A stretch of DNA of 44,369 bases, taken from positions 1-44,369 of the forward strand of contig JADGJT010000175.1 in assembly GCA_027604005.1 (NCBI GenBank), written 5' to 3'. A program made the translations under genes and the position numbers. Source of the DNA: Dinochytrium kinnereticum (Eukaryota > Chytridiomycota > Chytridiomycetes > Chytridiales > Chytridiaceae). Below, piece after piece: positions 14,073 through 24,901 of the stretch. Positions within the stretch are counted from its first letter, which is position 1, and every line of letters starts with the position of its first letter. The notes under the pieces are model-generated. The model worked only from the letters and a program-made list of their open reading frames with translations. It was not told the origin of the DNA and searched no databases.

Positions 14073-14161
14073 GTTGGCCGCATTCGATGGCTTTCACCCC
14101 TCTTTTTTTGACTTTTTTTTCTTCACAGAAATTTGGATTTGTTGGATCATCAATCTCTGTA
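14073..14161. promoter_or_regulatory. shared intergenic promoter, PPR and NSUN5
   Basis: Only 89 bp separate two divergent start codons, so both promoters must lie here or inside the 5' ends of the genes. It contains T-rich runs but no clear TATA box. Inferred from layout only. Confidence 0.4.
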
Positions 14162-16138
14162 ATGGCGCTTTACAAGCAGGCTGCAGATGTTCTTATGAAG
14201 GTTGAGGTGGGAAAGGGGAGCATCAAGGGGGTGATCTTTGCCATGAAGTCGGAACCTAAGCAGAAGAAGAGGCTGTTTGCGTTGGTTTGTGAGGCGCTGA
14301 AATGTGAGTGAGAAATGAGCTTTTTACTCTGGAAGGTAGCTAATGGTTACTTTGTTGTGTAGACCGGGACATCATTGAATGCATGATCGATAACTCTGAT
14401 ATGATGAAAGGAACTAAAAAGGTATGTTTTTCTACGAATACCCCGCTACTTTCTTGTCGCAGACACGAGAGAAAATAGATGAGTTATTCGCTCAAAGCCC
14501 TTATTTAGCCTTCTCTCCCTTAGATCAATCGCAGCATTGGAATCTTTCTCGTGTACGATCTCTTCTTTGGAAAAGGGATGGGTGAAGCTGGATCGTTCAA
14601 ACCTTGGATTCTACAGCATAAGACGCGGTTGAACGCGGAATTGGTCAAGATAAAGATCAAGCGAAAGGTTAAGGATAACGTGGACCTTATTCCGGACCAT
14701 ATTAGGAATGCCGTTGTGTTGCCGAGATATGCTCGTGTCAATACTTTGGTTACTACTGTTTCAAATGTTTTGGATGCCCTAAAGAAAGAGGGGTACACGG
14801 TTTTGGATGTAAGTGATAGGAGTTATGAACTGAAGTGAGTTTCGTCTTGCTATTCTCTTGTTGCTTTCCATGGATGTTGACGGTTTTATAGACCCAAAAC
14901 AGTTCGCGTCGACCATCATATCCCAGAAATCCTTCTTCTTCCTTCAAACTCGGACTTTCACGATCATAACCTTCTTCTAAAAGGACACGTCATTCTGCAG
15001 GTCAGTTTCCCCTGATCAAGTTATCCGTCAATCTAAATCGATACCTGATAGGACAAAGCTAGTTGCTTTCCTGCCTTTATTCTGAATCCCCCACGAAATG
15101 CCGTTGTAATAGATGCATGCGCCGCGCCTGGGAACAAAACGTCACACCTTTCTGCCATCATGCAAAACACTGGAAGAATACATGCTTTTGACCTTGATGC
15201 GAATAGGTTAAAAACTTTGGTCAAGCTGACGGATAGGGCGCATTGCAAGAGTGCGTTCATGTGTTGTTGTTTGTTTCTTTGTGAGAGTTCTTTGGGGCTG
15301 ATCTTATCTCTTTTAGACATTACGCCGAGGAACGTAAGTTTTTTGGAGGTCAAGCCTGGGTCAGAAGAGTACCGAGAGGTAGATGAATGTTTCCGCATTC
15401 GTATAATCTAAACTCTATGCTAAGGTAGAGTATATTCTACTGGATCCTTCATGCTCCGGGTCGGGCATTGTAAGAAGGCTCGACCATCTCTTAACAGGTG
15501 AATCATTGGCATTGCCTTTGCCCTCTACGCCAAACGGCTGCTAACAGTTGTCATTTGCAAAGGCGCGGAAGACAACGAGGAGCACGGAGAAACCCCTCAA
15601 ACTGAAAAATCCCGCGTGGACGCCCTGGCAGATTTCCAGGTCTCTGTTCTCATGCACGCCTTCAAGTTCCCCAACGTCAAAAAAGTGGTCTACTCGACCT
15701 GTTCCAAACATGCGGAAGAGAATGAAAATGTTGTCAAAAGGGTGCTGGCAGCACAGAAGAGGTTTCGCTTAGCGAGAAAGGTGTTTCCTGGGTGGGAACG
15801 CCGGGGATTGGACATTGTGGAAGGACGTTAGTTATTTTTTTTTATTTTTTTTTATTATTTTTTGATTGCTGGCTTCAAGATGAATTACGATTCTAATTGC
15901 GGAGTTCACATTTTACACAGATGAGAGTCTGGTTCGCAGTGTCCCCGAGGAGGACCATGTCATTGGATTCTTTGTGGCTTTGTTTGAGCGCGTGGCGACC
16001 GAAGGCGAGGATGAGGGAGAGGATGCGGACGCAATGGCAGAGGTTGAGACGAGGAGCAGCCAGGAGGAGAGGGGGGAGAGAGGTGACAAGAAGAAGAAGA
16101 AGAAGAAGAAGAAGAAGCAGCAGCAGCAGCAGCAGTAG
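14162..16138 (+). CDS. RCM1: 25S/28S rRNA m5C methyltransferase NSUN5/RCM1
   Basis: Nucleolar SAM-dependent enzyme that methylates one cytosine of the large-subunit rRNA. Exons: 14162-14303, 14363-14421, 14524-14834, 14892-15000, 15052-15250, 15317-15378, 15425-15497, 15563-15826, 15921-16138; 478 aa. The SAM motif DACAAPGNKT starts at about 229. Motif IV DPSCSGSG puts a cysteine at about 304, and motif VI YSTCS puts the second cysteine at about 365, the usual two-cysteine NSUN arrangement. The family tail block VIGFFVALFER is present. The final exon then runs into 10 Lys encoded by AAG and 6 Gln encoded by CAG before TAG, a repeat likely to vary in length. Start is the ATG before the conserved YKQAADVL block. 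Confidence 0.95.
16088..16135 (+). repeat. (AAG)10 (CAG)6 coding microsatellite
   Basis: Ten AAG then six CAG codons form the last residues of NSUN5. Two adjacent trinucleotide tracts in frame with a stop directly after are prone to slippage. Confidence 0.9.
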
Positions 16139-16581
16139 CAGTATTATTTGGATGTCTGTGGTGATTACATCAACATCAACGTGGAGGGCAAGAAGAAGAA
16201 GAAGAAGAGGAACGAGAGGTTTTAAATCAGCACATTATTATTGTTATTATTATTATTATTATTATTTAATAATAATAATAAATGGAATGGATGGATGCAG
16301 GGAGTGAGTGGGATGGATGGATGGATGGAATAATAAATAAAATGTATTAATTAAAATAATAATAAAGTCTCAATTAATAATTAATAATAATAAGTGGATA
16401 ATTGGATAATGAAATCCAAACGCTGCAACTCCATCCACTCACTCACTCACAGTTGGTCATGCTTGGTTACACACTGCGTTCCGTTGAAGAAAAGGGATTC
16501 TCTCACACTCACTTTACTCAACTCACTGCATCCACCTCCTCCATCCTCCATCCCTCCATCCATCCCTCCCTGCTCAAAATC
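16139..16581. repeat. microsatellite-rich spacer between NSUN5 and MUT
   Basis: Simple repeats dominate: a (TTA)n block turning into (AAT)n near 16235-16281 that could fold on itself, GGAT repeats near 16282-16328, and AT-rich TAAT repeats to about 16393. No gene is seen. The MUT promoter and 5' leader should lie here. Confidence 0.75.
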
Positions 16582-19500
16582 ATGATCCGCAGACTCACAC
16601 ACCCATCCACATCCACATCCACATCCGCACAGTGCCTCCGCTCTGCCTCCACCCTCTCATCGTCTCCCTTCCTCACATCCTCAACCTCTCGCTCGCCCCA
16701 CCACAACCCCTCCTCCTCCTACTCCTCCTCCTCCGTTCGTCCCTGCTCATGCGCCTACTCCACGTCATGCCTCCGCTCCGCCCATAACAACCGCTACAAG
16801 CCCATGCGGATGCTCAGCCTTCCCGCTCTGGCGCGTTTCAACGCGACTGCTGCCGCTGAGAGGAAGCCCGAGTTCCGCGTGCCCCTTGATCCAGAGTGGG
16901 CTACCCTCGTCACGAAGGAGCTTAAGGGTAAGGATCCTGAAGAGACTCTGACGTGGCATACTGCTGAGGTGAGGTTTCTTTAACTCTTTGACTTGGGGGC
17001 TAGCATTTTGGATTCTTCCGTACATCCGAGGTTTCGGTCAGATGGGCACAGAGGGATTCTGGCAGAGCTTTTGTTTTGGCTTTTCAAAGAGGTTCTTTGG
17101 ACTCGGTCCACCAGATTCCTCATACATGCTCCTTGCATTTGCTAAATGATGCCTTGTCGTTCTCGTCTTTCCCCTCTCTTTCACCTGGATAGGGGTTTCC
17201 TGTCAAGCCTGTCTACACCAAGGCTGACACTGCTGACCTTGCCGAGGAGGTGCCAGGAAAATTCCCCTACACACGAGGTATTCATCATGTCATTGTCATT
17301 TGTGTTTGTTTTTATCAGACCCTCTGCTTTTCCCTCCAACCTAACGACGCGTTCTTCATCTGTGCCTTCAAGGACCGTATGCATCCATGTACACACATCG
17401 ACCTTGGACTGTTCGTCAGGTAACGCTGGACTTTGCTTTTTTTTCTCTTCTCTAATGCCAAAATTTTGGCTTACCTTACGAAACTTTACCAAACAAAACG
17501 TTTCTATGAATAGTACGCTGGTTTTAGTACAGTCGAGGAATCAAACAGGTTCTACAGAAAGAATTTGGCGGCTGGTCAACAAGGTCTTAGTGTCGCATTT
17601 GATTTGGCCACACACAGAGGGTAAAGCCTTTCTGCTTTCAGTCCATCTTTCCATCCTGTCTTTCCAGGAGACGTTTTCTCTTTGCGTTCATCTCAAACTG
17701 AATTCTGTATCAGTTATGACAGTGATCATCCTCGTGTGTCTGGAGATGTCGGTATGGCCGGTGTCGCCATCGATTCAGTTGAAGACATGAAAGTGGGTTT
17801 TAGCTGAAATGAGTCTTTACCCGAACGGCTACTGACCACTTGCCTTTCTGATCCGTGTCAAAACCTTAGATGTTGTTTGACGGTATCCCCCTTAACAAGA
17901 TGTCAGTTTCGATGACCATGAACGGAGCTGTGCTTCCAATTCTTGCCATGTACATTGTTGCTGGTGAGGAGCAGGGTGCGAAGCAGAGTGAGCTTGCTGG
18001 AACCATTCAGAACGACATATTGAAGGAGTTTATGGTCCGAAACACGTTTATTTATCCTCCCGAGCCATCCATGAAGCTTATCGGTGATATTTTCGAGTAT
18101 ACTGCTAAGGTATTGTTCAGGCTTGTTTTTTTTTTTTGACTCTTTTGTGTGGTTATCGTAAGTTCTTACCTTATGATTCAAAATTGGTTAGAACATGCCA
18201 AAGTACAACTCAATCTCGATCTCTGGATATCACATGCAGGAGGCTGGTGCGGACAACGTGCTTGAGCTTGCATTTACGATCTCTGATGGTCTTGAGTAAG
18301 TGATTGATTTGGCATGCCCTTTTTCTCTGGTCTACCAGATCCTGTTTTCCCCCGCCAAGAAGCTTCAACTAACCTTTGAAATCAATTTTCTTCGTTAAAG
18401 GTACATCCGAACTGGTACATATACATTTTCTACCCTTTTTTTGTTTTGTTGTTCTGGTAGGGCTTAACGCCAGTGATTAGGTGTCAAGGCTGGTATGACT
18501 GTCGATCAATTCGCTCCCCGATTGTCCTTCTTCTTTGGTATTGGTATGAACTTTTACATGGTATGTTCCAGAGACACGTCTTAATTTCTTTTTTTACATA
18601 TTCATGTGTTTCGCCTGCTTAAAGCCCCTTGCCTTGCATTTACCTTTTTTTTTTTCTCGATGTGGATCTATACTTATCTGGCAATACAGGAAATCGCCAA
18701 GCTCCGAGCCGCCCGCCGTCTCTGGTCAACAATGGTGAAGGAAAAGTTTGAGCCAAAGTCCGCCAAATCCCTCCTTCTCCGTACCCATTGTCAGACTTCC
18801 GGATGGTCACTGACCGAGCAAGTACGCGAAGCAATTCTTGATCCCATGGCCTTTTTTTTTTCCTACCGGCTAACCAGGTTGATCCTTTCTTCTTCCGCTC
18901 GTTCTTTCTAGGACCCATACAATAATGTTATTAGGACTACAGTTGAGGCTATGGCTGCTACGCTTGGAGGGACTCAGTCGTTGCACACCAACGCACTGGA
19001 TGAGGCCATTGGGCTTCCAACTGAGTTTAGTGCTCGTATTGCCAGGAACACGCAATTGATATTGCAGGAGGAGGCTTACATTCCCAAGGTTTGATTTCGC
19101 GTTTCTTTATTTAGGCTTGCTACTTTTTGTCTCATTTATTCATTTTTTGTAATGCCCTTTTTTTNNNNNNNNNNGGAGGCAGCTTCATGATGGAGTCTCT
19201 CACCAATGAGCTTTATGAGGCTGCTGTGAAGATTGTTAGGGAGGTTGAGGAGATGGGTGGCATGGCCAAGGCTGTTGCGAGCGGGATGCCTAAACTTCGG
19301 ATTGAGGAGAGTGCGGCTAAAAGACAGGCTAGGATTGATTCTGGCAAAGGTGGCGGCTTTTTTTTTTGATGTGTTGCTTTTCTCTTTTTTAAAGTTGTTT
19401 GTGTATGTTGCGTTGTATTAACCTTGAGCCTTCTTTTTTTTTTCTTTTTCTTTTTTTTGTGTGTGCAGAGGTTATTGTTGGTGTTAACAAGTACAAGCTT

Positions 19501-20905
19501 GCTCAGGAGGATGCTGTCGACGTGCTGGCGATTGATAATTCGTCTGTGCGAAGCCAGCAGGTGAATTTTCCATGTTTTTTTTTGCCTTTAATCTTCCCTC
19601 AGGGGTATTACTTGCTTATTCCTCAACCCTTCCTCTAGGTCGCTAAAATCAAACAGCTTAAGGAGAACCGTGACAACGAAAAGGTTTGTTTTCTTCATTT
19701 TGAATGCGGGTCCATTTCAAGCCTTTATTGCCAAAAGTGATTGTGCCCGTCTCTTATTGTCTGTGTGCTTGTACTTTATTTAGGCCATCCAAGCCCTTGC
19801 CGCTTTAACCAAATCTGCCGAGACAAACGAGGGGAACCTTCTTGCTCTTTCCATTGACGTGAGTTTTATGTTTATTCGTTTCCTGAGAGGGGGTTGGGGT
19901 TGGGGGGGGTGTTTGGCTTCTACCCCTTGACTGAAGCTTTGGTCATGCTGACGCTGTTTGTGCTAGGCTGCGCGGGCTCGATGCACTCTTGGAGAGATTT
20001 CTGAGGCTCTTGAGAAGGTGTGGGGACGTCATAACCCGGATATTCGTGTTGTTAGTGGAGCTTATAAGTCGGAGTATGGGGACAGCGATGACATTGGGAA
20101 CACCATGAAGGCTGTTGAGGTGGGTCTCTCTCTTTTTTTTTTTTTTTTAGCCTTTTTCTTGATCGCGTGACTGGGGGGTTTTTTTTTGCCATTTGCCTCG
20201 TGTTTGTTTGATGTTGTTTTTGTTTTTGTTTTTGTTTTTGTTTTTGTTGCGTTTCTGGTTGGTTTGGGGATAAACATTGCTTGTTTTTTGTTTTTTTTGT
20301 TTGATTTTTTTGATTTTTTTGGATGTGATAGGCCTTTTCCGAGAAGTTTGGACGCAGGCCTCGTATCCTCGTTGCAAAGATGGGCCAGGATGGTCACGAC
20401 CGCGGAGCCAAAGTCATAGCCTCTGGATTCGCTGACCTCGGATTTGATGTTGACATTGGTCCTCTCTTCCAGGTATAGTATCCATCCACCCACTCAATCC
20501 AATTGCAGTAGAATCTAATCCTTTCCTCCCCTCGCCAAGACCCCAGCAGAAGTCGCCCGCCAGGCGATTGACGCTGACGTCCACGTTGTAGGCATCTCGT
20601 CCCAAGCTGCCGGCCATAAATCGCTTGTCCCAGAACTGATCAAGGAGCTGAAGAAGGTGAACGCGGATGATAAGATTATTGTTGTTGGAGGTGTCATCCC
20701 TCAGCAGGATTATCAGTTCTTGTATGATGCGGGAGTGCATTGTATCTTTGGACCTGGGACTAAGATTCCGGTGGCTGCTTTGGAGGTGCTCCCTGGGGGC
20801 GCTGTGGGGGGCGGCGTCCGGGGGGGGGGGCGGCGGGGGGCCGCCCCGCCGGCGGGCGGGGGGGTTGTTTCTTTTTTGGATTCGGGTTTTTTTGAGTTTG
20901 GTTAG
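16582..20905 (+). CDS. MMUT: methylmalonyl-CoA mutase, mitochondrial
   Basis: Adenosylcobalamin enzyme converting methylmalonyl-CoA to succinyl-CoA in propionate, Val, Ile and Met breakdown. Exons: 16582-16968, 17193-17277, 17373-17419, 17514-17620, 17714-17792, 17870-18109, 18192-18295, 18401-18414, 18481-18560, 18690-18821, 18912-19088, one whose 5' end is lost in the gap and runs to 19349, 19469-19560, 19639-19683, 19784-19858, 19967-20119, 20332-20472, and 20540 onward. The first ~95 residues are Ser/Arg-rich, a likely mitochondrial presequence. The TIM-barrel part shows [15 protein letters not shown] and [12 protein letters not shown]. The C-terminal B12 domain has the DxHxxG base-off motif in GQDGHDRG, plus VVGGVIP. 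A 14-nt exon lies at 18401-18414. Ten Ns interrupt the gene. After AALEVL (20791) the frame enters a G-rich patch, so the last few residues are unreliable; the stop at 20905 is only the next in-frame stop. Confidence 0.93.
19165..19174. other. assembly gap (10 N)
   Basis: Ten Ns fall at the acceptor and first codons of a MUT exon. The family needs about five codons plus an AG acceptor between YIPK (ends 19088) and GGS (19175). Ten bases cannot hold these, so the gap length is probably a placeholder. Confidence 0.9.
20216..20245 (+). repeat. (GTTTTT)5 tandem repeat in a MUT intron
   Basis: Five 6-bp units lie in the intron after the exon ending at 20119. The intron is T-rich throughout on the sense strand. 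Confidence 0.85.
20792..20868. other. extreme G/C patch at the MUT 3' end
   Basis: About 77 nt are almost pure G and C, with runs of up to ten G and a CCCGCCGGCGGG palindrome, between ordinary coding sequence and T-rich DNA. The frame turns into Gly/Arg/Ala unlike any mutase C-terminus. It could be misassembly or a real G4-prone insertion. Confidence 0.8.
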
Positions 20906-21410
20906 ATTGTAGTTCTTCTTTTTGTTTTTCTCTCATACTCTTTTTTTTTAAGTTGTGGCAGGTTTGGGGGTTGGCCGGTTGTGAGAGTGAGGGCCGTTTT
21001 ATGTTTTTGCTTTTCTTTTTTCTTTGTTTTCGAGTTGTTCTTTCGCTTTGGGCGCATTTGTTGCCCTGTCATGCAGAACGTTTACTGCTTTTTTTTTTTT
21101 CTGGTCCTCCGAGATGGTTGTTGTGCTTGCTGCCTCTTCACACCAGTTGAGGTCAGAAAATCATCATTGACTTTCAAATAATTAAACCATAGCTACATGC
21201 AACCTCACACACTTCTTTCCAGGCGTAACGTAACCGTGAGCTAAATCAGGATCCGATCTACTCTATACTTCATTCTTGCAGCAAAGCAAAACTTTTTTAA
21301 CGTCTGCAACAAAAACAAAACAACGTGGTTGGGTTTCAACGTAAAGAGACAATCAAATCTCGACTAAAAAAAATAAATTGCCAACTCAAGAAAAAGAAAG
21401 GAGGAATTCT
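20906..21410. other. convergent 3' spacer, MUT and MRI1
   Basis: T-rich on its left half, with no supported gene. Both flanking genes end here, so polyadenylation signals for both strands are expected. The true last MUT exon could also lie here if the G/C patch is an artefact; I could not identify it. Confidence 0.45.
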
Positions 21411-23172
21411 TTATGAGGAGAGGAAGGCCTTGATGTCAAACACTTCGGTACCAGGAGCCTTGGTGATGATGCCTTTCTCAGTGGCGATGGCGGAGATGAG
21501 TGAAGCGGGGGTGACCTAAACACAAAAGCCATTAGACATCCAACCTCATCCATGCACATCACAAAAAGATCCAAAAGGTCGAAAAAAGAAGGCGAGAAAA
21601 GAGAAAACAAAAAAAAAAAAGCACCCCCAAGCTCACATCAAAAGAAGGGTTCCAAACGCCAACCCCCTTTGCAGCGATGTGAACGGTAGAGGTGATAATC
21701 TCCCCCTTTAACCCATTGTGCTCCTTCAAATCACCCTCATCATCAACCACCTCTCCACGAATCCTCACAACCTCAATACCAGACCTCTGCTCGATAGGGA
21801 TCAACTCTCCAGACGCCAAATTGAGGTCAATGGAGGTGGAAGGAGCAGCAACGATAAAGGGGACGTTGTGGTATTTGGCGGTAATGGCGAGCTGGTAAGT
21901 ACCGATCTTGTTGGCAGTATCTCCGTTGGCGGCCACGCTTTTTTTTTTAAAAAAAAAAAAAAGGTATGAGAAAAGAGGAGTTAAAATTGATGAGATTTGC
22001 TAACCGGTCTGCTCCAACGACTATGGCGGCAATCTTCTTTTGCTTCAAAAGAGCGCTAGCCATGCTATCAGTAATGAGGGTGGAAGGAATCTTCTCAAAG
22101 ACGAGCTCATAGGCAGTGAGACGACCACCTTGGTTGTAAGGACGAGTTTCGGTGCAGTAAACGTGGTTGAGCTTTCCGCTGGCGTTAAGGTCACGGATAA
22201 TGCCAAGAGCGGTTCCCTATTTCACAAATGGCAGAACAGCATTAGGGTTTCCGGTTTGAAACGATCAAAAAATTGGGATGGACCTCACCCATCCGGCAGT
22301 AGCAAGACTTCCAGTGTTACAGTGAGTGACAACGTTGACCTCATCACCGGCACCCACGCCCTTCAACACAAACTCAGCGCCAAACTTTCCAATGTTTTTG
22401 TTGTCCTGAATATCCTTGGCAAGCATGGATTCCGCAGCCTCCAAATAAGCATTCACAACGCTTTCTGGCGAAGCCTCCGCAGCGGATCCAACAGCTCCAG
22501 CAATGGCCTCAAGACGAGCAGCGGCCTCAAAGAGGTTGACGGCGGTAGGGCGGGAAGTACGGAGGTAATCCAGCTTGGATTTGATGAATTCAGCGGCGGT
22601 GAGGGCGGTAGTGAATGGCTTTGAAGTTGTGTGCTGGGTTTGAATGTGGAGTTCGACAGCGAGAGAGAGGGCGGCAACGATTGCAATCGCGGGGGCTGGA
22701 GGCAAAACGGAGTTAGTTTCAGACGATGAGTTGCATAGGGAGCCATAGTAAGATAAAAGAAATTGATTCTGACCTCCTCGGACCTAAATGGAAGGATCAA
22801 ATGGTTGATTGAAGTTCAGCACCGCAACCATCATCGACTGAGAAAAGCAAAGAAAAGCAAGAGCGAAACGAAGCCTACCTTCATGGTCTTGATCGCAGCG
22901 TGACCATCTTCAACGCCCTTCACGTCCTCAAAGACGCTCTCAAAAGGCAGCAAAAGCTGGTTAAGGATCTGGAGCGAACCTGCATGGCAAACACACGAAA
23001 TGAGCAAAAAAGGGCGGTATCAGTCCATCCCGCCTCCAGAAACACAGATCACGCTTCCTTTCGAGTCCAATCCAACCCGACTCAGCAAGAAAAAAGAGGA
23101 GGGCCTGACAGCACAATCAAGGGGACGTGACGCACCTCGGCGGTAGCGGATAGCCTCGAGCGTTTGAGCCAT
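21411..23172 (-). CDS. MRI1: methylthioribose-1-phosphate isomerase
   Basis: Isomerises 5-methylthioribose-1-phosphate to methylthioribulose-1-phosphate in the methionine salvage pathway; related to eIF2B subunits. Exons: 23172-23136, 22979-22879, 22783-22774 (10 nt), 22695-22289, 22216-22005, 21937-21637, 21515-21411; 390 aa. The [12 protein letters not shown] block starts at about 48. The catalytic cysteine is in THCNTGS (about C175) and the catalytic aspartate in [14 protein letters not shown] (about D255). [17 protein letters not shown] is the usual substrate loop. The 10-nt exon supplies V-R-G of the RGAPA motif, and without it the motif and frame break. It converges on MUT and is divergent from NSE4 with 96 bp between start codons. 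Confidence 0.95.
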
Positions 23173-23268
23173 TAGTGCGGTGAAGAGCGAGAAAAAAACC
23201 TCGACAATTTTTGGGGGCAAGCTTCAACGACGGCCAATCGTGTTCGGCATTCTGGACAAGTGGACGGC
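23173..23268. promoter_or_regulatory. bidirectional promoter, MRI1 and NSE4
   Basis: Just 96 bp separate two divergent ATG codons, so the genes probably share a core promoter. No TATA box is obvious. Confidence 0.45.
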
Positions 23269-24840
23269 ATGCCACCTCGACAACGCAAGAACAGAGACGA
23301 GGACGAACACGACGATGAAGACCGTGCGGACCAGTCTCAGATGGATGAGCGTGATGGACTTGGTGGAGGGGAGGAGGAGGACGATGAGGAGCTGGCGGCC
23401 CTCTACGATGACGTGCAACAGAGCAAGGACGAGAAGAGGAGGTTACGGAGGGAGTACCGCAGCTTGCAAACAGCTCTAGAGGGTGCGTTGTATTTATTAT
23501 TATTCCGTTGATCAGACCTTTGTGGTTGTTTCTGAGGATTCTTGCTTTTATTTGGTTGGTGAGGCTAATCGAGCATGTTGTTGTTGGTGTTCCACATCAC
23601 TGCTGCAGAAAACAAGACCGAATTCCTCAAGGCAGATTCAAATAAACTTTCCGAAGTTATTGTAAAGGCCAACCTTCTCTTTAAAGATGGTAAGGGATGG
23701 TTATAGTTTGTTCTTCCCGACATTTATTCTTCACACCCCCCGGCTCTGTCTCTATCCTTCGACCTTAAACCTAGTTGACAAATATAACCTGCTCCATTTT
23801 AGTCAAATCAACACAAGAAGCCACCCTCGACGCCAAACTCCTCATAGCTGCCGCTGACCTGAGTGCCCAAAAAGCCTCCCGGCTGAAGCTATCCGGAAAC
23901 TTGATTGACCCAGATGAGATAGTATCTCGCGTATACACGAAGATGGGGGGCGTGCGGTTGGATGAGATGAGGCCACATCGGGAGGGTGACTTGGACACGG
24001 CTTTAGATTGGACAGCGATGAAGAAAGCGGTCGCAAAGAGCTTGAGACGCGCTCCTTGTGTGGAATTTATGTGCGGGACAGACTGTTTTCCTGTTTTATT
24101 ATCTATTCATTTTTTTACTTTTGCTAACGATGCTGTAACGTTTGAAATCTTTTAGGCTTGGCCCCTTAGAAGTGGAACCAAAAGCGCGGAAGGAAAGGAA
24201 AGAGACCACTCGGCTAAAAAAAGGAGACCTGAAGCTCACGAAACCGAAGGAGGTAGGGCAACAATAGTCGTGCATTCCGGAAAAATTGGAAAATAACCAA
24301 TGCATTCGCAAACCTAAGTTAAAAGCGGACGATATTGAGAAGCAAGTAAACGAAACGGCCACCATCGTCAAATCCATCGCCAAAAAGTTAAAGCAGCTAG
24401 ACGAGATTAACTTTTTTGAATTTGTGATCAACCCGGAGTCGTTTGGTCAGAGTGTTGAGAACCTGTTCTATGTTGCCTTTCTTATCAAGGATGGGACCGC
24501 GACGATCAACGTTGCGGAAGATGGTCAACCATACATTCGTGAGTTGAATCTTTTTTTTTCTTGGATCATTGCTAGACACTTACTTTCAACTGTCTGAAGG
24601 CCTTACTTCCCAGGGAGATGATGAGGATGAAGAATCCAGCTCTGATTTGAGCAAGAAGCAAGTCATATTTGAACTGACAGAGGCGACATGGAGGGTATGG
24701 GGACTTTTTTCTCGGCATTTTATTGACCTTTGTGAAAAAAGGATATCGTGGACGTCTATGAGCTTCGAGAGCCCTGCATTCCCACTCGAGCACCTGCATT
24801 CGCCAACGTCAACACTTCAAATGGCCGTTGGTACGGCTGA
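23269..24840 (+). CDS. NSE4: SMC5-SMC6 complex kleisin NSE4
   Basis: Kleisin subunit bridging the Smc5 and Smc6 heads, bound to Nse1/Nse3; acts in nuclear DNA repair and recombination. Exons: 23269-23482, 23609-23689, 23803-24070, 24156-24252, 24319-24538, 24576-24694, 24742-24840; 365 aa. An acidic N-terminus is followed by EYRSLQTALEENKTEF, the family's N-terminal helix region. The C-terminal winged-helix block FFEFVINPESFGQSVENLF and the following YVAFLIKDG are diagnostic. A Lys-rich linker lies between them. The first ATG at 23269 was chosen; the frame above it opens only with GTG. The next gene starts 61 bp downstream. Confidence 0.93.
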
Positions 24841-24901
24841 CTACAAAATAAAATCACTTGCGCATTTCAACAAGTTCTGTTTGAAATCAGATTCCAGTGG
24901 G

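Noticed and set aside
22040..22624. 194-codon plus-strand frame
   Set aside because: Antisense to MRI1 exons that carry the catalytic motifs.
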